A stretch of DNA of 34,998 nucleotides from the NCBI GenBank assembly GCA_050485365.1, contig JBJHBH010000033.1, positions 1 through 34,998 of the forward strand, given 5' to 3'. How positions within the stretch are numbered: the stretch's first letter is position 1; every line of letters starts with the position of its first letter. Positions 17,013 through 25,631 of this stretch are shown piece by piece. The position numbers were made by a program, and so were the translations under genes. The notes beneath the pieces are model-generated. The model worked only from the letters and a program-made list of their open reading frames with translations, had not been told where the DNA came from and did no database searches. Source of the DNA: JARFUG01 sp050485365. GTDB taxonomy: Bacteria > Desulfobacterota > Desulfuromonadia > Desulfuromonadales > JACZKF01.

Positions 17013-18677
17013 CTACATCTGCTCCGGCGCCGAGACGCCCAGAAGAAGGAGTGCGTTTGCAATCACGGTGCGCACGGCGTTGACGAGGTAGAGCCGGGCG
17101 CGGCTCTGGGCGGCGTCGTCGGTGAGGACCCGCTGACGGTTGTAGTAGCTGTGGAACAGGGCGCAGAGCTCCTGCAGATAGAAGACGATGCGGTGCGGCT
17201 CCAGCTGCCGGGCCGCGCTCTCCAGCGCTTCGGGATAGCGGGCGAGAACCTTTGCCAGGGCGATCTCCTCCTCCAGGCGCAGGGTGGAGAAATCGACCTC
17301 TCCGAGCTGCGGCACCGCCACCCCCTGCTCTGCCGCGTTTCTGTTGATGCTGCAGACCCGTGCGTGGGCGTACTGGACGTAGAAGACGGGGTTGTCGGCG
17401 CTTTGTTCCTTGGCTAGGGCGAGGTCGAAATCGAGCTGGCTGTCGGAGCGGCGCATGAGAAAGAAGAAGCGGCACGCGTCCCGGCCGACCTCGTCGACGA
17501 CGTCGCGAAGGGTCACGAACTCTCCGGAGCGCTTCCCCATGGTGACCGGTTCGCCGCCGCGCAGCAGGTTGACCATCTGGATCAGCAGCACCTCCAGATC
17601 TTCGGGGGGGTGCCCCAGACCGGCGAGCACCGCCTTCATGCGCGGGATGTAACCGTGATGGTCGGCGCCCCAGACGTCGATGACCTTGTCGAATCCCCTC
17701 TCGAACTTCTCCATGTGATAGGCGACGTCCGAGGCGAAGTAGGTCGGGGTTCCGTCCGAGCGGATCAGGACCCGGTCCTTGTCGTCGCCGTAAGCCGTGG
17801 TGCGAAACCACAGCGCCCCTTCGCTGTCGTAAGTCAAACCGTGCCCACGCAGCTTGTCAAGCTCGACCGAGACGAGGTTGCGCTCGTAGAGACTTTTCTC
17901 GCTGTACCAATTGTCGAAGCGGACGCCGAACTCCTGAAGATCGCGCTCGATCCAGGCCAGAACCGTCTGCATCCCGAAGCGTCCGCACGCCTCGATCGCT
18001 TCGGCCTCGGGGCGCCGGGCGATCTCATCGCCGTCTTTGGACTGCAGGTCCCGGGCGATGTCGCGAATGTAGTCGCCCCTGTAGCCGTCCTCGGGAAAGG
18101 CGATCGATTCGCCGCGCAGCTCCCGCAGGCGCATCCAGATGGAGCGCCCCAGCAGCGAGACCTGATTTCCGGCATCGTTGATGTAGTACTCGCGCTGCAC
18201 CGCATATCCGGCCGCCTCGAGGATGGCGGCGACGGCGTCGCCCGTTGCGGCGCCCCGGCCGTGCCCGATGTGCAGGGGGCCGGTGGGGTTGGCGCTGACG
18301 AATTCGACCTGAACGCGCGCCCCGCCGCCGATGGAACTGCGGCCGAAGAGCGCCCCCTGCCTCGTGATGTCGTCGAGCACCTCGTACCAGCAGGTCGGCG
18401 CGAGGAAGAAATTGATGAAGCCGGGCCCGGCGATCTCCACCTTCTCGACAAGGCCGCCGCCATCGCCCAGGGCGCCGCGCACGATCTCGGCGATCTGCCG
18501 CGGAGCCTTCTTCTCGGCCCTCGCCAAAACCATTGCCAGATTGGTCGCAAAGTCGCCGTGCTCGGGTCGCGACGGCGATTCAAGGACGATTTCAGGGACC
18601 TCGCCGCTGTGAAGGAGGTTCTGGGCGAAACAGGCGTTCAGGGCGTCGGCGATCAGTTGGCGTAGGCGATCTTTCAT
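17013..18677 (-). CDS. argS: Arginine--tRNA ligase
   Basis: This 554-residue class I synthetase charges tRNA-Arg. The N-terminal Add-1 domain covers about residues 1-90. ANPTGPLHIGHGRG holds the HIGH motif (136-139), and a KMSKS-related GKRSGEFV follows. The C-terminal helical anticodon-binding domain ends in YLVNAVRTVIANALLLLGV and APEQM, typical of ArgS. ATG at 18677 fits the family start. It is the first gene behind a strong predicted promoter and probably leads the SPOR-epimerase unit. Confidence 0.97.
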   Translation of the reverse strand: MKDRLRQLIADALNACFAQNLLHSGEVPEIVLESPSRPEHGDFATNLAMVLARAEKKAPRQIAEIVRGALGDGGGLVEKVEIAGPGFINFFLAPTCWYEVLDDITRQGALFGRSSIGGGARVQVEFVSANPTGPLHIGHGRGAATGDAVAAILEAAGYAVQREYYINDAGNQVSLLGRSIWMRLRELRGESIAFPEDGYRGDYIRDIARDLQSKDGDEIARRPEAEAIEACGRFGMQTVLAWIERDLQEFGVRFDNWYSEKSLYERNLVSVELDKLRGHGLTYDSEGALWFRTTAYGDDKDRVLIRSDGTPTYFASDVAYHMEKFERGFDKVIDVWGADHHGYIPRMKAVLAGLGHPPEDLEVLLIQMVNLLRGGEPVTMGKRSGEFVTLRDVVDEVGRDACRFFFLMRRSDSQLDFDLALAKEQSADNPVFYVQYAHARVCSINRNAAEQGVAVPQLGEVDFSTLRLEEEIALAKVLARYPEALESAARQLEPHRIVFYLQELCALFHSYYNRQRVLTDDAAQSRARLYLVNAVRTVIANALLLLGVSAPEQM

Positions 18678-18777
18678 ATCCGTCGGTTCTTTCTGTCAGG
18701 GGATGGCCGCGACCCGGGCGCGCCGTCACGGCGTGCCGCAGACGGTCTCGGGTCGAGAGGAGTCGGCAAAGCAGTGT

Positions 18778-18806
18778 ATGTTATCGGCCCTACTTTCGGG
18801 TGTCAA
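18778..18806 (-). promoter_or_regulatory. Predicted promoter of the argS unit
   Basis: On the minus strand a perfect -35 TTGACA (18806-18801) and -10 TAACAT (18783-18778) are 17 nt apart. The start would be near 18771, leaving a leader of about 95 nt. That leader contains an imperfect GC hairpin (GGCACGCCG against CGGCGCGCC, one mismatch) before the ATG. No T-box or other aminoacyl-tRNA sensor is recognisable. Confidence 0.75.
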
Positions 18807-18862
18807 GAAGATGAGTCGGGAGGGGAAAAGCGAAGCGAGGCAGGGGGGGGCGGCGGCGATCG

Positions 18863-19225
18863 CTAGCGGCGGCCCGTCCGGTCCTCGGGGAGGGCGAGCG
18901 GACCTTCGGCGCGGGGAGCCGAATTCGAGACGCGGGTGAATTGGTAGACGATTTCGTCGTCCTTGACCATCCCCAACTCCCTTCGCGCGATGTTCTCCAC
19001 CGCTCTCAGATCATTGCGAAGGGCATCGATTTCGCTGCGCAGCTCGGCGGCGATCGCCGTCTGCTTGTCGACTTCGGCCTGAAGAGCGTTTTTGTGGCGG
19101 GTGTACTGCAGGGCCTGAAGAATCCCCTTCTCGCCGAAGAGGGCGAAACCGAGCAGCAGCGCGATCAGCACAACGGGGACGATCGGGATCTTGCGTGCGG
19201 GGGGCGGGGTTTCGGACGTGCTCAT
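18863..19225 (-). CDS. ftsB: FtsB/DivIC-like septum formation protein
   Basis: This 120-residue bitopic membrane protein has a short N-terminus and one transmembrane helix (about 13-30). A coiled coil (about 38-78) is rich in Leu, Glu and Arg. The conserved segment ARRELGMVKDDEIVYQF (80-96) defines the DivIC/FtsB family. FtsB bridges FtsL and FtsQ and helps activate septal FtsWI. The roughly 20-residue tail is Pro-rich and probably disordered. It precedes the argS promoter and lies behind a hairpin that may terminate the comEA-like transcript. Confidence 0.9.
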   Translation of the reverse strand: MSTSETPPPARKIPIVPVVLIALLLGFALFGEKGILQALQYTRHKNALQAEVDKQTAIAAELRSEIDALRNDLRAVENIARRELGMVKDDEIVYQFTRVSNSAPRAEGPLALPEDRTGRR

Positions 19226-19245
19226 GCACCGTTCCTGCGTAAAGA

Positions 19246-19273
19246 GCGCCCGCCGGGAATCCCCGACGGGCGC
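19246..19273 (-). terminator. Possible weak terminator after the ComEA-like gene
   Basis: Bases 19246-19257 pair with 19262-19273 to give a 12-bp stem and 4-nt loop, with one G-U wobble in the minus-strand RNA. It starts 7 nt after the ComEA-like stop codon. The following TCTTT is a weak T run, so partial termination or an mRNA 3' end is plausible. Confidence 0.5.
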
Positions 19274-19279
19274 CGGTGG

Positions 19280-19573
19280 TCAATTCACGTCGATCTGATC
19301 GCGGATCCCTTCAAGGGTCTTGGGGCCGATCCCCTTGACCTTGAGCAGATCCTCGGGAGCAGAGAACTCCCCGACGTCGGTGCGGTAATCGATGATGCTC
19401 TGGGCCGTCACTCTCCCGATACCCGGGAGTCTCTGAAGCTCGGCGGCGCTCGCGGTGTTGACGTTGATCAGCAGCACGGCGGGGGCAGCCTCGATCTCGG
19501 CCGCCTGCGTCTGTACGGGAGCGAAGCCGAGGACGGTACATGCAACAAAAGCGAAAAGAACGAAAAATCTCAC
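19280..19573 (-). CDS. Exported helix-hairpin-helix DNA-binding protein (ComEA-like)
   Basis: This 97-residue protein has a signal peptide or N-terminal anchor (residues 1-25, ending near QTQAAE). Two HhH motifs follow: NVNTASAAELQRLPGIG (37-53) and VKGIGPKTLEGI (79-90). ComEA-type proteins bind double-stranded DNA in the periplasm and pull it in during natural transformation; short stand-alone forms are common and not always competence proteins. I chose GTG at 19573 because GGAGGTGA stands 4-5 nt upstream. An ATG four codons upstream coincides with that ribosome site and is unlikely. Confidence 0.85.
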   Translation of the reverse strand: MRFFVLFAFVACTVLGFAPVQTQAAEIEAAPAVLLINVNTASAAELQRLPGIGRVTAQSIIDYRTDVGEFSAPEDLLKVKGIGPKTLEGIRDQIDVN

Positions 19574-19744
19574 GTTCACCTCCATTTGTATCTCATTGTA
19601 TGTCCACACTCCCTCGCCGCGACCCCCATTCATCCCCCCCTTCCGGTCAGTTTGGCGGCTCGGAAATTCAATGCATAGAAAAATTCTCTAACATACCTGC
19701 CCCATTGAAGGCAACGGCTTTTTCCCCCATGCTGGCTTTTCCCA

Positions 19745-21850
19745 TCACTGCGGCTGCGCGGCACCGAAGCGCCCGCCCAGACCCGTCACCCGCCCCAGGC
19801 CGGTCAGGGCGAAGGAGATCAGGTATTCGGTGTCCTCCGGACGGTCCCGCAGGGTGAAAAAAAGGCTCCAGCACTGGGCGCGGTACTCGAGATTGAGGAC
19901 CTGTTCGAGGGTGCGCCCGGCGTTAAGGTCGTGGCGGTGCTGGTAGTTGATGTAGAACGGGCGCAGCACGGCCAGATCGACACCCGCCCCCAGGTAGCTG
20001 ACGAGATCCTCCTGATACCGGTAGCTCAGCGAGAGCCCGTTGCCGGAGGGGTCCCATACCCGGCCGGCGAGATTGAACAAAAAGAAGCGATCGAGAAAGT
20101 CGTCGCGCGAATCGACGTCGAAACGGGTCTCGAGCTCCACCTGGCTCCACTGGTTGGGGCGCGCGAGGAGCTCTGCGCGGATGTCGGAGAAGGCGTTGCG
20201 CTCTTCGGTCGGCAGGAGCAGATCGGGAGCGCTGCGGCGAAAATCGTAGCTCTGCGAGAGGCGCAGGTAGAGAAATTCATGATAGCGCGCCGCATCGCCG
20301 GGGGCGCCCAGGCGGGCGGTGAACCGGTTGACCAAGGCGTATTCGATGCGGTGCAGGGGCTCGATGGCGTCGAAGGCGTCGAATTGCGGAAGGTCCTGCT
20401 GGTCGCGATGCGGCACATAAACGTAGAGGGCTTCGGGCTGAAGGGTGTGCGCGATGCCGCTCACCCTTCGCCCATCGACGTCAAAGGATCGGCCGAAGCG
20501 GCTGGAGAGATGGGTGCTGAAATCGAACATCCCCTTGCGCTCGAATCCCCCTTCGTCGTCGCTCCAGTAGAGACGTTCGCGATAGCCCAGCGCCGGACGC
20601 ACCGTCAGGATCTCGCCGGGGTGAAAGGCCGCGGAGATCTCGGGGCGCAGCATCAGGCGCTGACCTCTTACCCCCTCGCGCCGCCAGAAGTTGGCCGCCG
20701 AGGTGTCGAAGGCGAAGAAGAACGGGCCGTCGCCGAGAGGGCGCCTCAGGGTGCTGTAGACGACCTCGGGGAGGCGCTGCAGTGTCGGGTCCCCCTCCTC
20801 CAGCAGATTTCTCGTGTACTTGAACTGCCCTCCCAGCAGCGAGAAGGGGCGCTGGCGCGAGAAGGCGAGGACCGACTCGGTCTCCTCGCGGTTGTATTCG
20901 CCGGCGATTTCACCGAAGGTCTCGAAATAGTCGCGCTCGCTGACCCATTCCACATCGGCGAAAATCCGGATGTCGCCGGGCAGCCGCCCCGAGTGCCGCC
21001 AGTCGAAGGCGGTATAGTCCTTTTCGCCGGAGGCGCCGCTCACATGATAGAGGTTGAGCTCCCCGGCCTCCTCGTCACCGAAGATGTAGCGGTACTCCGC
21101 CCCCTTGCCGAGACCGAGGCGCGAGAGGTAGTCGAGATGGAAGGTGGCATCCTGGTTTTGGGCGATCACCTGATACCAGGCGACGGAGATCTGCGTTCCG
21201 CGGCGGTTCGAGGTGCCGAAGCGCGGCATGAGGAATCCGGATTCGCGCTCGGTCTTTACCGGATAGAAAAAATAGGGGGTGTACAGAACGGGGATGTCGC
21301 GCAGATAAAAGACGGCGTGGCGGGCGCGCGCATACCCGCCGACGGTGACGTCGAGGCGACGGGCGCTGAACTTCCACGACGGCACCTCCCCTTCGCAGGT
21401 GGTGAAGGTCCCCCTCTCGATGCGGTAGTCCTGATCGGAGAGGCGCTCGATGAGATCACCGGCCACGCGAAACTGATGCTCGCGCAAAAGGATGCGCCCC
21501 TCGACGAGCCGGCCGCGGCCGCTCTGCAGGTCGAGCTCGATGCGCTCGGCCTCCACGAGCGCCTCCGGATCGCTCAGGTGCACGTTGCCGAGGGCATCGG
21601 CCTGCGAGGTCGCGGCGCGAAAGACGATCTCGTCGGCGAGCAGCGTCAGATCGCCCCTGCGAACCTGTACCGAACCGAGCGCCCGATAGCTCTGCGTCGC
21701 CTGATCGTATGCGAGGTCATCGGCGCGCAGGTCGACCGGCGCCGCACCGCGCAGATCGTCGCCGAACCCCCAGGCAGCGGACGACACCGCCCCAACGAGA
21801 GGGATCGCCAGGAGTGTGCCGAGCACCAGGCGCGCAAACCGTCTCCTCAT
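19745..21850 (-). CDS. lptD: LPS-assembly protein LptD
   Basis: This 701-residue outer-membrane beta-barrel inserts LPS into the outer leaflet with LptE. A signal peptide (about 1-28) is followed by an OstA/LptA-like beta-jellyroll (about 38-130, DLRADDLAYDQ). The barrel region begins with YLRDIPVLYTPYFFYP and GFLMPRFGTSNRRG. Only two cysteines are seen in the mature part (C152 in FTTCEGEVPSW and C660 in AQCWSLFFTL). E. coli uses four, so one jellyroll-to-barrel disulfide is likely here. The start overlaps the folC stop (ATGA). It is the last gene of the trpA-accD-folC-lptD run. Confidence 0.96.
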   Translation of the reverse strand: MRRRFARLVLGTLLAIPLVGAVSSAAWGFGDDLRGAAPVDLRADDLAYDQATQSYRALGSVQVRRGDLTLLADEIVFRAATSQADALGNVHLSDPEALVEAERIELDLQSGRGRLVEGRILLREHQFRVAGDLIERLSDQDYRIERGTFTTCEGEVPSWKFSARRLDVTVGGYARARHAVFYLRDIPVLYTPYFFYPVKTERESGFLMPRFGTSNRRGTQISVAWYQVIAQNQDATFHLDYLSRLGLGKGAEYRYIFGDEEAGELNLYHVSGASGEKDYTAFDWRHSGRLPGDIRIFADVEWVSERDYFETFGEIAGEYNREETESVLAFSRQRPFSLLGGQFKYTRNLLEEGDPTLQRLPEVVYSTLRRPLGDGPFFFAFDTSAANFWRREGVRGQRLMLRPEISAAFHPGEILTVRPALGYRERLYWSDDEGGFERKGMFDFSTHLSSRFGRSFDVDGRRVSGIAHTLQPEALYVYVPHRDQQDLPQFDAFDAIEPLHRIEYALVNRFTARLGAPGDAARYHEFLYLRLSQSYDFRRSAPDLLLPTEERNAFSDIRAELLARPNQWSQVELETRFDVDSRDDFLDRFFLFNLAGRVWDPSGNGLSLSYRYQEDLVSYLGAGVDLAVLRPFYINYQHRHDLNAGRTLEQVLNLEYRAQCWSLFFTLRDRPEDTEYLISFALTGLGRVTGLGGRFGAAQPQ

Positions 21851-23121
21851 GCCGCCTCCCCTTCGGCTTTCATCAAAGACTCGCGGGCCGCGGCCACCAG
21901 ATAGAGGCTCCCGGCGATCAGGACGATCTCGCCGGGGCGGCGCTCGCGCAGCGCGGCCTGAAGGGCGCTGTGCACATCGGGATGGCTCTGCACCGCGATG
22001 CCGGCAGCGGCGGAAAAACGCACCAGATCTTCGGCCGGCACGGCGCTCTCCACCGGCGGCTGCGTGGCGTAAAGGGCCGTGACTTCGGGCAGAAGGGGGC
22101 CGAGGATCTCCTCCGGGCGCCTATCCCCCTTGATGCCGACAACCCATCGAATTCCTGTGTGAGTAAGCCCCTTCAGGTAATCGGCCAGAACGCTCGCGCC
22201 CCCGCCGTTGTGGGCGCCGTCCAGAAGGATTTCGCGCCCCCCTCCCCACCACTCCAGACGCCCCGGCCAGCGCACCGACTCGACGCCGCGGCGAAGAGCC
22301 TCCGAGTCGATGGCGGCACCGTCTCGACGCAGCAGGCGGGCGGCGGTAATCGCCAGAGAGAGGTTTTCGTGCTGATGGCGCCCCGGCAGCACAGGTCGAA
22401 GCCCATGAAGGGCGAACCCGGAAGCGTGATATGAGAAGGCCTCGCCGCTGAGGGCCTCCCAGCCAAAATCCCTCCCCGACAGAGAGACGGGCGCCTGGCG
22501 CTGCCGGGCGATCTCGAGCAGAACATCGAGAGCCTCGGGGTGCTGTCTCGCCATCACCACCGGCACGCCGGGCTTGATGATTCCGCCCTTTTCGGCCGCG
22601 ATCTGCGCCAGAGTCTCCCCTAGGTGAACGGCGTGGTCGCGGCTCACCGGCGTGATGACGCACAGCTCGGGGGTCACCGCGTTGGTGGCGTCGAGGCGCC
22701 CTCCCATGCCGGTTTCCAACACGGCGATCTCGACCTGCCGGGCGCGGAAATAATCGAGGGCGAGGGCGGTGGTGAACTCGAAAAAGGTGGCGGGGACGGC
22801 GCCCGATCGCAGGCGGATGGCGTCCGTCAGGGCGGCGACCTGCGTCTCGCAGATCGCCTCGCCGTCGACGCGGATACGCTCGGTGAAGGAGTGCAGGTGG
22901 GGAGAGGTGTACAGGCCGCTGCGGATGCCGGCGCTACGCAGAATCTGGGCGAGGCAGGCGCAGACCGACCCCTTGCCGTTGGTTCCGGCGACGTGAACGA
23001 TGCCGTAGGCGCGCTCCGGATGACCCAACTCGTCGAGCAGAGCCCGGATATTCTCCAGCCCCAGCTTGATGCCGAAGCGCTGCAGGCCGTAGAGAAAGTC
23101 GAGGCTCTCCCGGTAGTCCAC
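21847..23121 (-). CDS. folC: Folylpolyglutamate / dihydrofolate synthase
   Basis: This 424-residue Mur-ligase-like enzyme adds glutamate to dihydropteroate and to folates. The P-loop is GTNGKGS (46-52). YTSPHLHSFTERIRVDG, ETGMGGRLDATN and the C-terminal LDGAHNGGG segments are diagnostic. The start appears to be GTG at 23121, 4 nt after the accD stop, with only a weak GAG-type ribosome site, so coupling to accD is likely. The accD-folC pair is widespread in proteobacteria. Together with folP in the other block it covers two steps of folate synthesis. Confidence 0.95.
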   Translation of the reverse strand: MDYRESLDFLYGLQRFGIKLGLENIRALLDELGHPERAYGIVHVAGTNGKGSVCACLAQILRSAGIRSGLYTSPHLHSFTERIRVDGEAICETQVAALTDAIRLRSGAVPATFFEFTTALALDYFRARQVEIAVLETGMGGRLDATNAVTPELCVITPVSRDHAVHLGETLAQIAAEKGGIIKPGVPVVMARQHPEALDVLLEIARQRQAPVSLSGRDFGWEALSGEAFSYHASGFALHGLRPVLPGRHQHENLSLAITAARLLRRDGAAIDSEALRRGVESVRWPGRLEWWGGGREILLDGAHNGGGASVLADYLKGLTHTGIRWVVGIKGDRRPEEILGPLLPEVTALYATQPPVESAVPAEDLVRFSAAAGIAVQSHPDVHSALQAALRERRPGEIVLIAGSLYLVAAARESLMKAEGEAA

Positions 23122-23125
23122 GGGC

Positions 23126-23974
23126 TCAGCTCTTGGTGAAGATGCGCAAAATCGTCGACAGCCGCTCCTTCATCTGCGGACGGCTCACGATCATGTCGAT
23201 CATTCCGTGCTCCAGCAGGTATTCGGAGCGCTGGAACCCTTCCGGGAGCTTCTGGCGGATCGTCTGTTCGATGACGCGGGGGCCTGCGAATCCGATCAGC
23301 GCCTGCGGCTCGGCCAGGTTGATGTCTCCGAGCATGGCAAAGCTGGCGGTCACCCCTCCGGTGGTCGGATCGGTGAGCACAGAGATGAACGGAATCCCCT
23401 GCGCCTTGAGGCGAGCGAGCGCGGCGCTGGTCTTGGCCATCTGCATCAGCGACAGGATGCTCTCCTGCATCCTGGCGCCGCCGGAGGAGGAGAAGATGAT
23501 GACGGGGCGCTTTTTCTCGATTCCACGCTCGATGGCGCGGGTGATCTTCTCGCCGACCACCGACCCCATGCTCCCGCCCATGAAGCCGAAATCGAAGACG
23601 GCAACAACGACGCCGAGACCGAAGATCTCCCCCTCGCCGCACACGACGGCGTCTCCTCCTCCAGCCTTCTTCACGGCCGCCTTGATGCGTTCCTTGTATC
23701 TTTTCGAATCCTTGAAATCGAGAAAGTCGACCGACTGCATCCCGGCGTCCATCTCGCTGAAGCTCCCCTCGTCAAGGACCAGGGCGATGCGTTCGCGGGC
23801 GCTGATGCGGAAGTGATAGTCGCACTTCGGGCAGACGTTAAAGTTGCGCTCGATTTCCTTGGTGTAGACGACTTCGCTGCAGCTCTTGCACTTGGTCCAG
23901 ACCCCTTCGGGCATCTGCACCTTTTTCGTTTCTACCGGCGCGATAGGCGCCTTTGTCTTTTTAAACCAGGCCAT
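23126..23974 (-). CDS. accD: Acetyl-CoA carboxylase carboxyltransferase subunit beta
   Basis: This 282-residue subunit carries the carboxyltransferase site that moves CO2 from biotin to acetyl-CoA, making malonyl-CoA for fatty acids. The N-terminal zinc ribbon has four cysteines (C29, C32, C48, C51). The crotonase-like domain follows with VVAVFDFGFMGGSMGSVVGEK, SSSGGARMQE and PTTGGVTASFA. The length is standard. GAGGTGAGC precedes the ATG. It sits between trpA and folC; the partner accA is not in the window. Confidence 0.96.
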   Translation of the reverse strand: MAWFKKTKAPIAPVETKKVQMPEGVWTKCKSCSEVVYTKEIERNFNVCPKCDYHFRISARERIALVLDEGSFSEMDAGMQSVDFLDFKDSKRYKERIKAAVKKAGGGDAVVCGEGEIFGLGVVVAVFDFGFMGGSMGSVVGEKITRAIERGIEKKRPVIIFSSSGGARMQESILSLMQMAKTSAALARLKAQGIPFISVLTDPTTGGVTASFAMLGDINLAEPQALIGFAGPRVIEQTIRQKLPEGFQRSEYLLEHGMIDMIVSRPQMKERLSTILRIFTKS

Positions 23975-24080
23975 GAGCTCACCTCGTCGAATTCGTTTGC
24001 ATCAAAAACATCTTCATTTTCGGTACGCGTTGGACGATGTGCCCCGCTTCTTCGGAACGGCGCACATGCGACGTATGCCG

Positions 24081-24893
24081 TCACACCCCGGAAGGGGCGG
24101 CGCGCACACCCGCCTTGAGGGCGGCGGCGAATTCGGCCACCCGCCTCTCACGTTCGGCGGGCTCTGCGCAGGCGGCGATGATCTTGACCAGTGCACTGCC
24201 CACCACCACCGCATCGCAAAAGCCGGCGACGGCCCGCGCATCGGCAGGGGTCGAGATGCCGAAGCCGACGGCCACGGGGACGGCCGGCTCCCTGCGAAGC
24301 GCGCTGACCTGGTCGCGGATCGCCCCCGCGTCGACCTGCTGTGCGCCGGTGACCCCGGTCATCGAGACGTAGTACAGATACCCCTGGGCCTTCGACGCAA
24401 GCTCCTTTTGACGCTCGGGCGGGGTTGTGGGCGCCAGAAGAGTGATCAGCGCGACGCCGGCAGCCTGCAGAAAGCCAAGGATCTCCCCCGACTCTTCGGG
24501 CGGAAGATCGACCAGCAGAACACCGTCCACTCCGGCCGCCGCGGCTTCGGTTGCGAAGCGCTCGGGTCCGAACTGCAGCACCGGGTTGTAGTATCCCATA
24601 AGGACGATGGGGACATTGGTGTGCTCGCGCACACGCGAAACGCATTGGAGCACTCCGCTAAGGGTCGTTCCCGATGCGAGGGCGCGCTCGGAGGCTGCCT
24701 GGATCGTCGGCCCGTCGGCGCTGGGGTCGGAGAACGGCACGCCGAGCTCGATCAGGTCGGCTCCTGCCTCCACCAAAGCATGGATGATCCGCTCGGTGGC
24801 CTCCAGATCGGGATCTCCGGCAGTGATGAAAGGGATGAGCGCCGTCTCTCCGGCCTGGCGAAGGCGGGAGAAAGTCGCCTCGATACGTCCCAT
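24081..24893 (-). CDS. trpA: Tryptophan synthase alpha chain
   Basis: This 270-residue TIM barrel cleaves indole-3-glycerol phosphate to indole and glyceraldehyde 3-phosphate and channels indole to TrpB. The catalytic residues align with the standard numbering: E49 in LIELGVPFSDP and D60 in SADGPTIQ. The phosphate loop VGFGISTPADAR is present. The gene is separated from trpB by three unrelated genes and a REP-like element. A candidate promoter lies in the 62-nt gap upstream, so trpA may be transcribed partly on its own with accD, folC and lptD. Confidence 0.97.
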   Translation of the reverse strand: MGRIEATFSRLRQAGETALIPFITAGDPDLEATERIIHALVEAGADLIELGVPFSDPSADGPTIQAASERALASGTTLSGVLQCVSRVREHTNVPIVLMGYYNPVLQFGPERFATEAAAAGVDGVLLVDLPPEESGEILGFLQAAGVALITLLAPTTPPERQKELASKAQGYLYYVSMTGVTGAQQVDAGAIRDQVSALRREPAVPVAVGFGISTPADARAVAGFCDAVVVGSALVKIIAACAEPAERERRVAEFAAALKAGVRAAPSGV

Positions 24894-24926
24894 GGTCTTA
24901 CCTCTTTGCCAACGAAAATAGGGGGC

Positions 24927-24955
24927 AGTCTAATTCAAGCGCAGTGTCAATTCAA
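24927..24955 (-). promoter_or_regulatory. Candidate promoter upstream of trpA
   Basis: On the minus strand TTGAAT (24955-24950) and TAGACT (24932-24927) are 17 nt apart, each matching 4 of 6 consensus bases. It lies directly after the glycosylase stop. A better -35 (TTGACA) starts 5 nt further on but has no -10 at a suitable distance. The match is moderate. Confidence 0.4.
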
Positions 24956-25630
24956 TCATTTTCCGTCCGCCGCCGAGCTGACGCTCCGAAGCACATCGAG
25001 AAACATCGCCTCGTCGATCCGTCCGGTCTGCAGATTATAACGGCTGGTGTGATAGCTTGCGACAAAAAGGGGGCCTTCCTTCGGACGATAGACCCTGCCG
25101 TGAGCGAAGGGGTAGTCTCCCATCCGCTCAAGCCCCCTCTGGCTCTTCAAGAGGCGAAGATAACTCGAAAACGCCCCCTGCCCCAGCAGCAAAACGACCT
25201 TGAGCCGCGGCAGACTCGCGAGCTCGGCAGCCAGAAAGGAGGTGCAGTTGGCGAACTCCTCCGGCGTGGGGCGGTTGTCTGGGGGGAGGCATTTGACGGC
25301 ATTGGTGATGTAAAGATCGCGAAGGGCGAGGCCGTCTTCGGCATGCACGGCGTCGGGGCGGCTCGCAAAGCCTGCGCGGTGCAGCAGCGGATACATGAAA
25401 TCGCCGGCGCCGTCCCCCGTGAAGGGGCGCCCCGTGCGGTTGGCCCCGTGAGCGCCGGGGGCGAGACCGACCAGGCAGATGCGCGCCTGCGGATCGCCGA
25501 AACCGGGGACGGGCGCGCTCCAGTAATCGGAGCGGCTCAGCCCTTTTCGCGGGGGGAGTGCAGCCATATGCCGCACCAGCCTCCGACATTTGCGGCACCC
25601 GGACAGTCCCGGGAGTTTGTCGCCGAGCAT
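24956..25630 (-). CDS. Uracil-DNA glycosylase, family 5-like (UDGb)
   Basis: This 224-residue repair enzyme removes uracil and probably other deaminated bases from DNA. Motif A, GLAPGAHGANRTGRPFTGD (55-73), is the family 5 form and lacks the Asp or Glu of other uracil glycosylases. Four cysteines (C12, C15, C114, C129) are placed to bind the 4Fe-4S cluster of families 4 and 5. The late motif reads SYHTSRYNLQTGR (192-204), where most relatives have HPS; the Pro-to-Thr change is notable. It starts 1 nt after the SRPBCC stop and lies between trpB and trpA without a functional link. Confidence 0.92.
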   Translation of the reverse strand: MLGDKLPGLSGCRKCRRLVRHMAALPPRKGLSRSDYWSAPVPGFGDPQARICLVGLAPGAHGANRTGRPFTGDGAGDFMYPLLHRAGFASRPDAVHAEDGLALRDLYITNAVKCLPPDNRPTPEEFANCTSFLAAELASLPRLKVVLLLGQGAFSSYLRLLKSQRGLERMGDYPFAHGRVYRPKEGPLFVASYHTSRYNLQTGRIDEAMFLDVLRSVSSAADGK

Positions 25631-25631
25631 C

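Noticed and set aside
18678..18777. T-box or other riboswitch in the argS leader
   Set aside because: Only an imperfect GC hairpin is seen; no T-box sequence or antiterminator pair.
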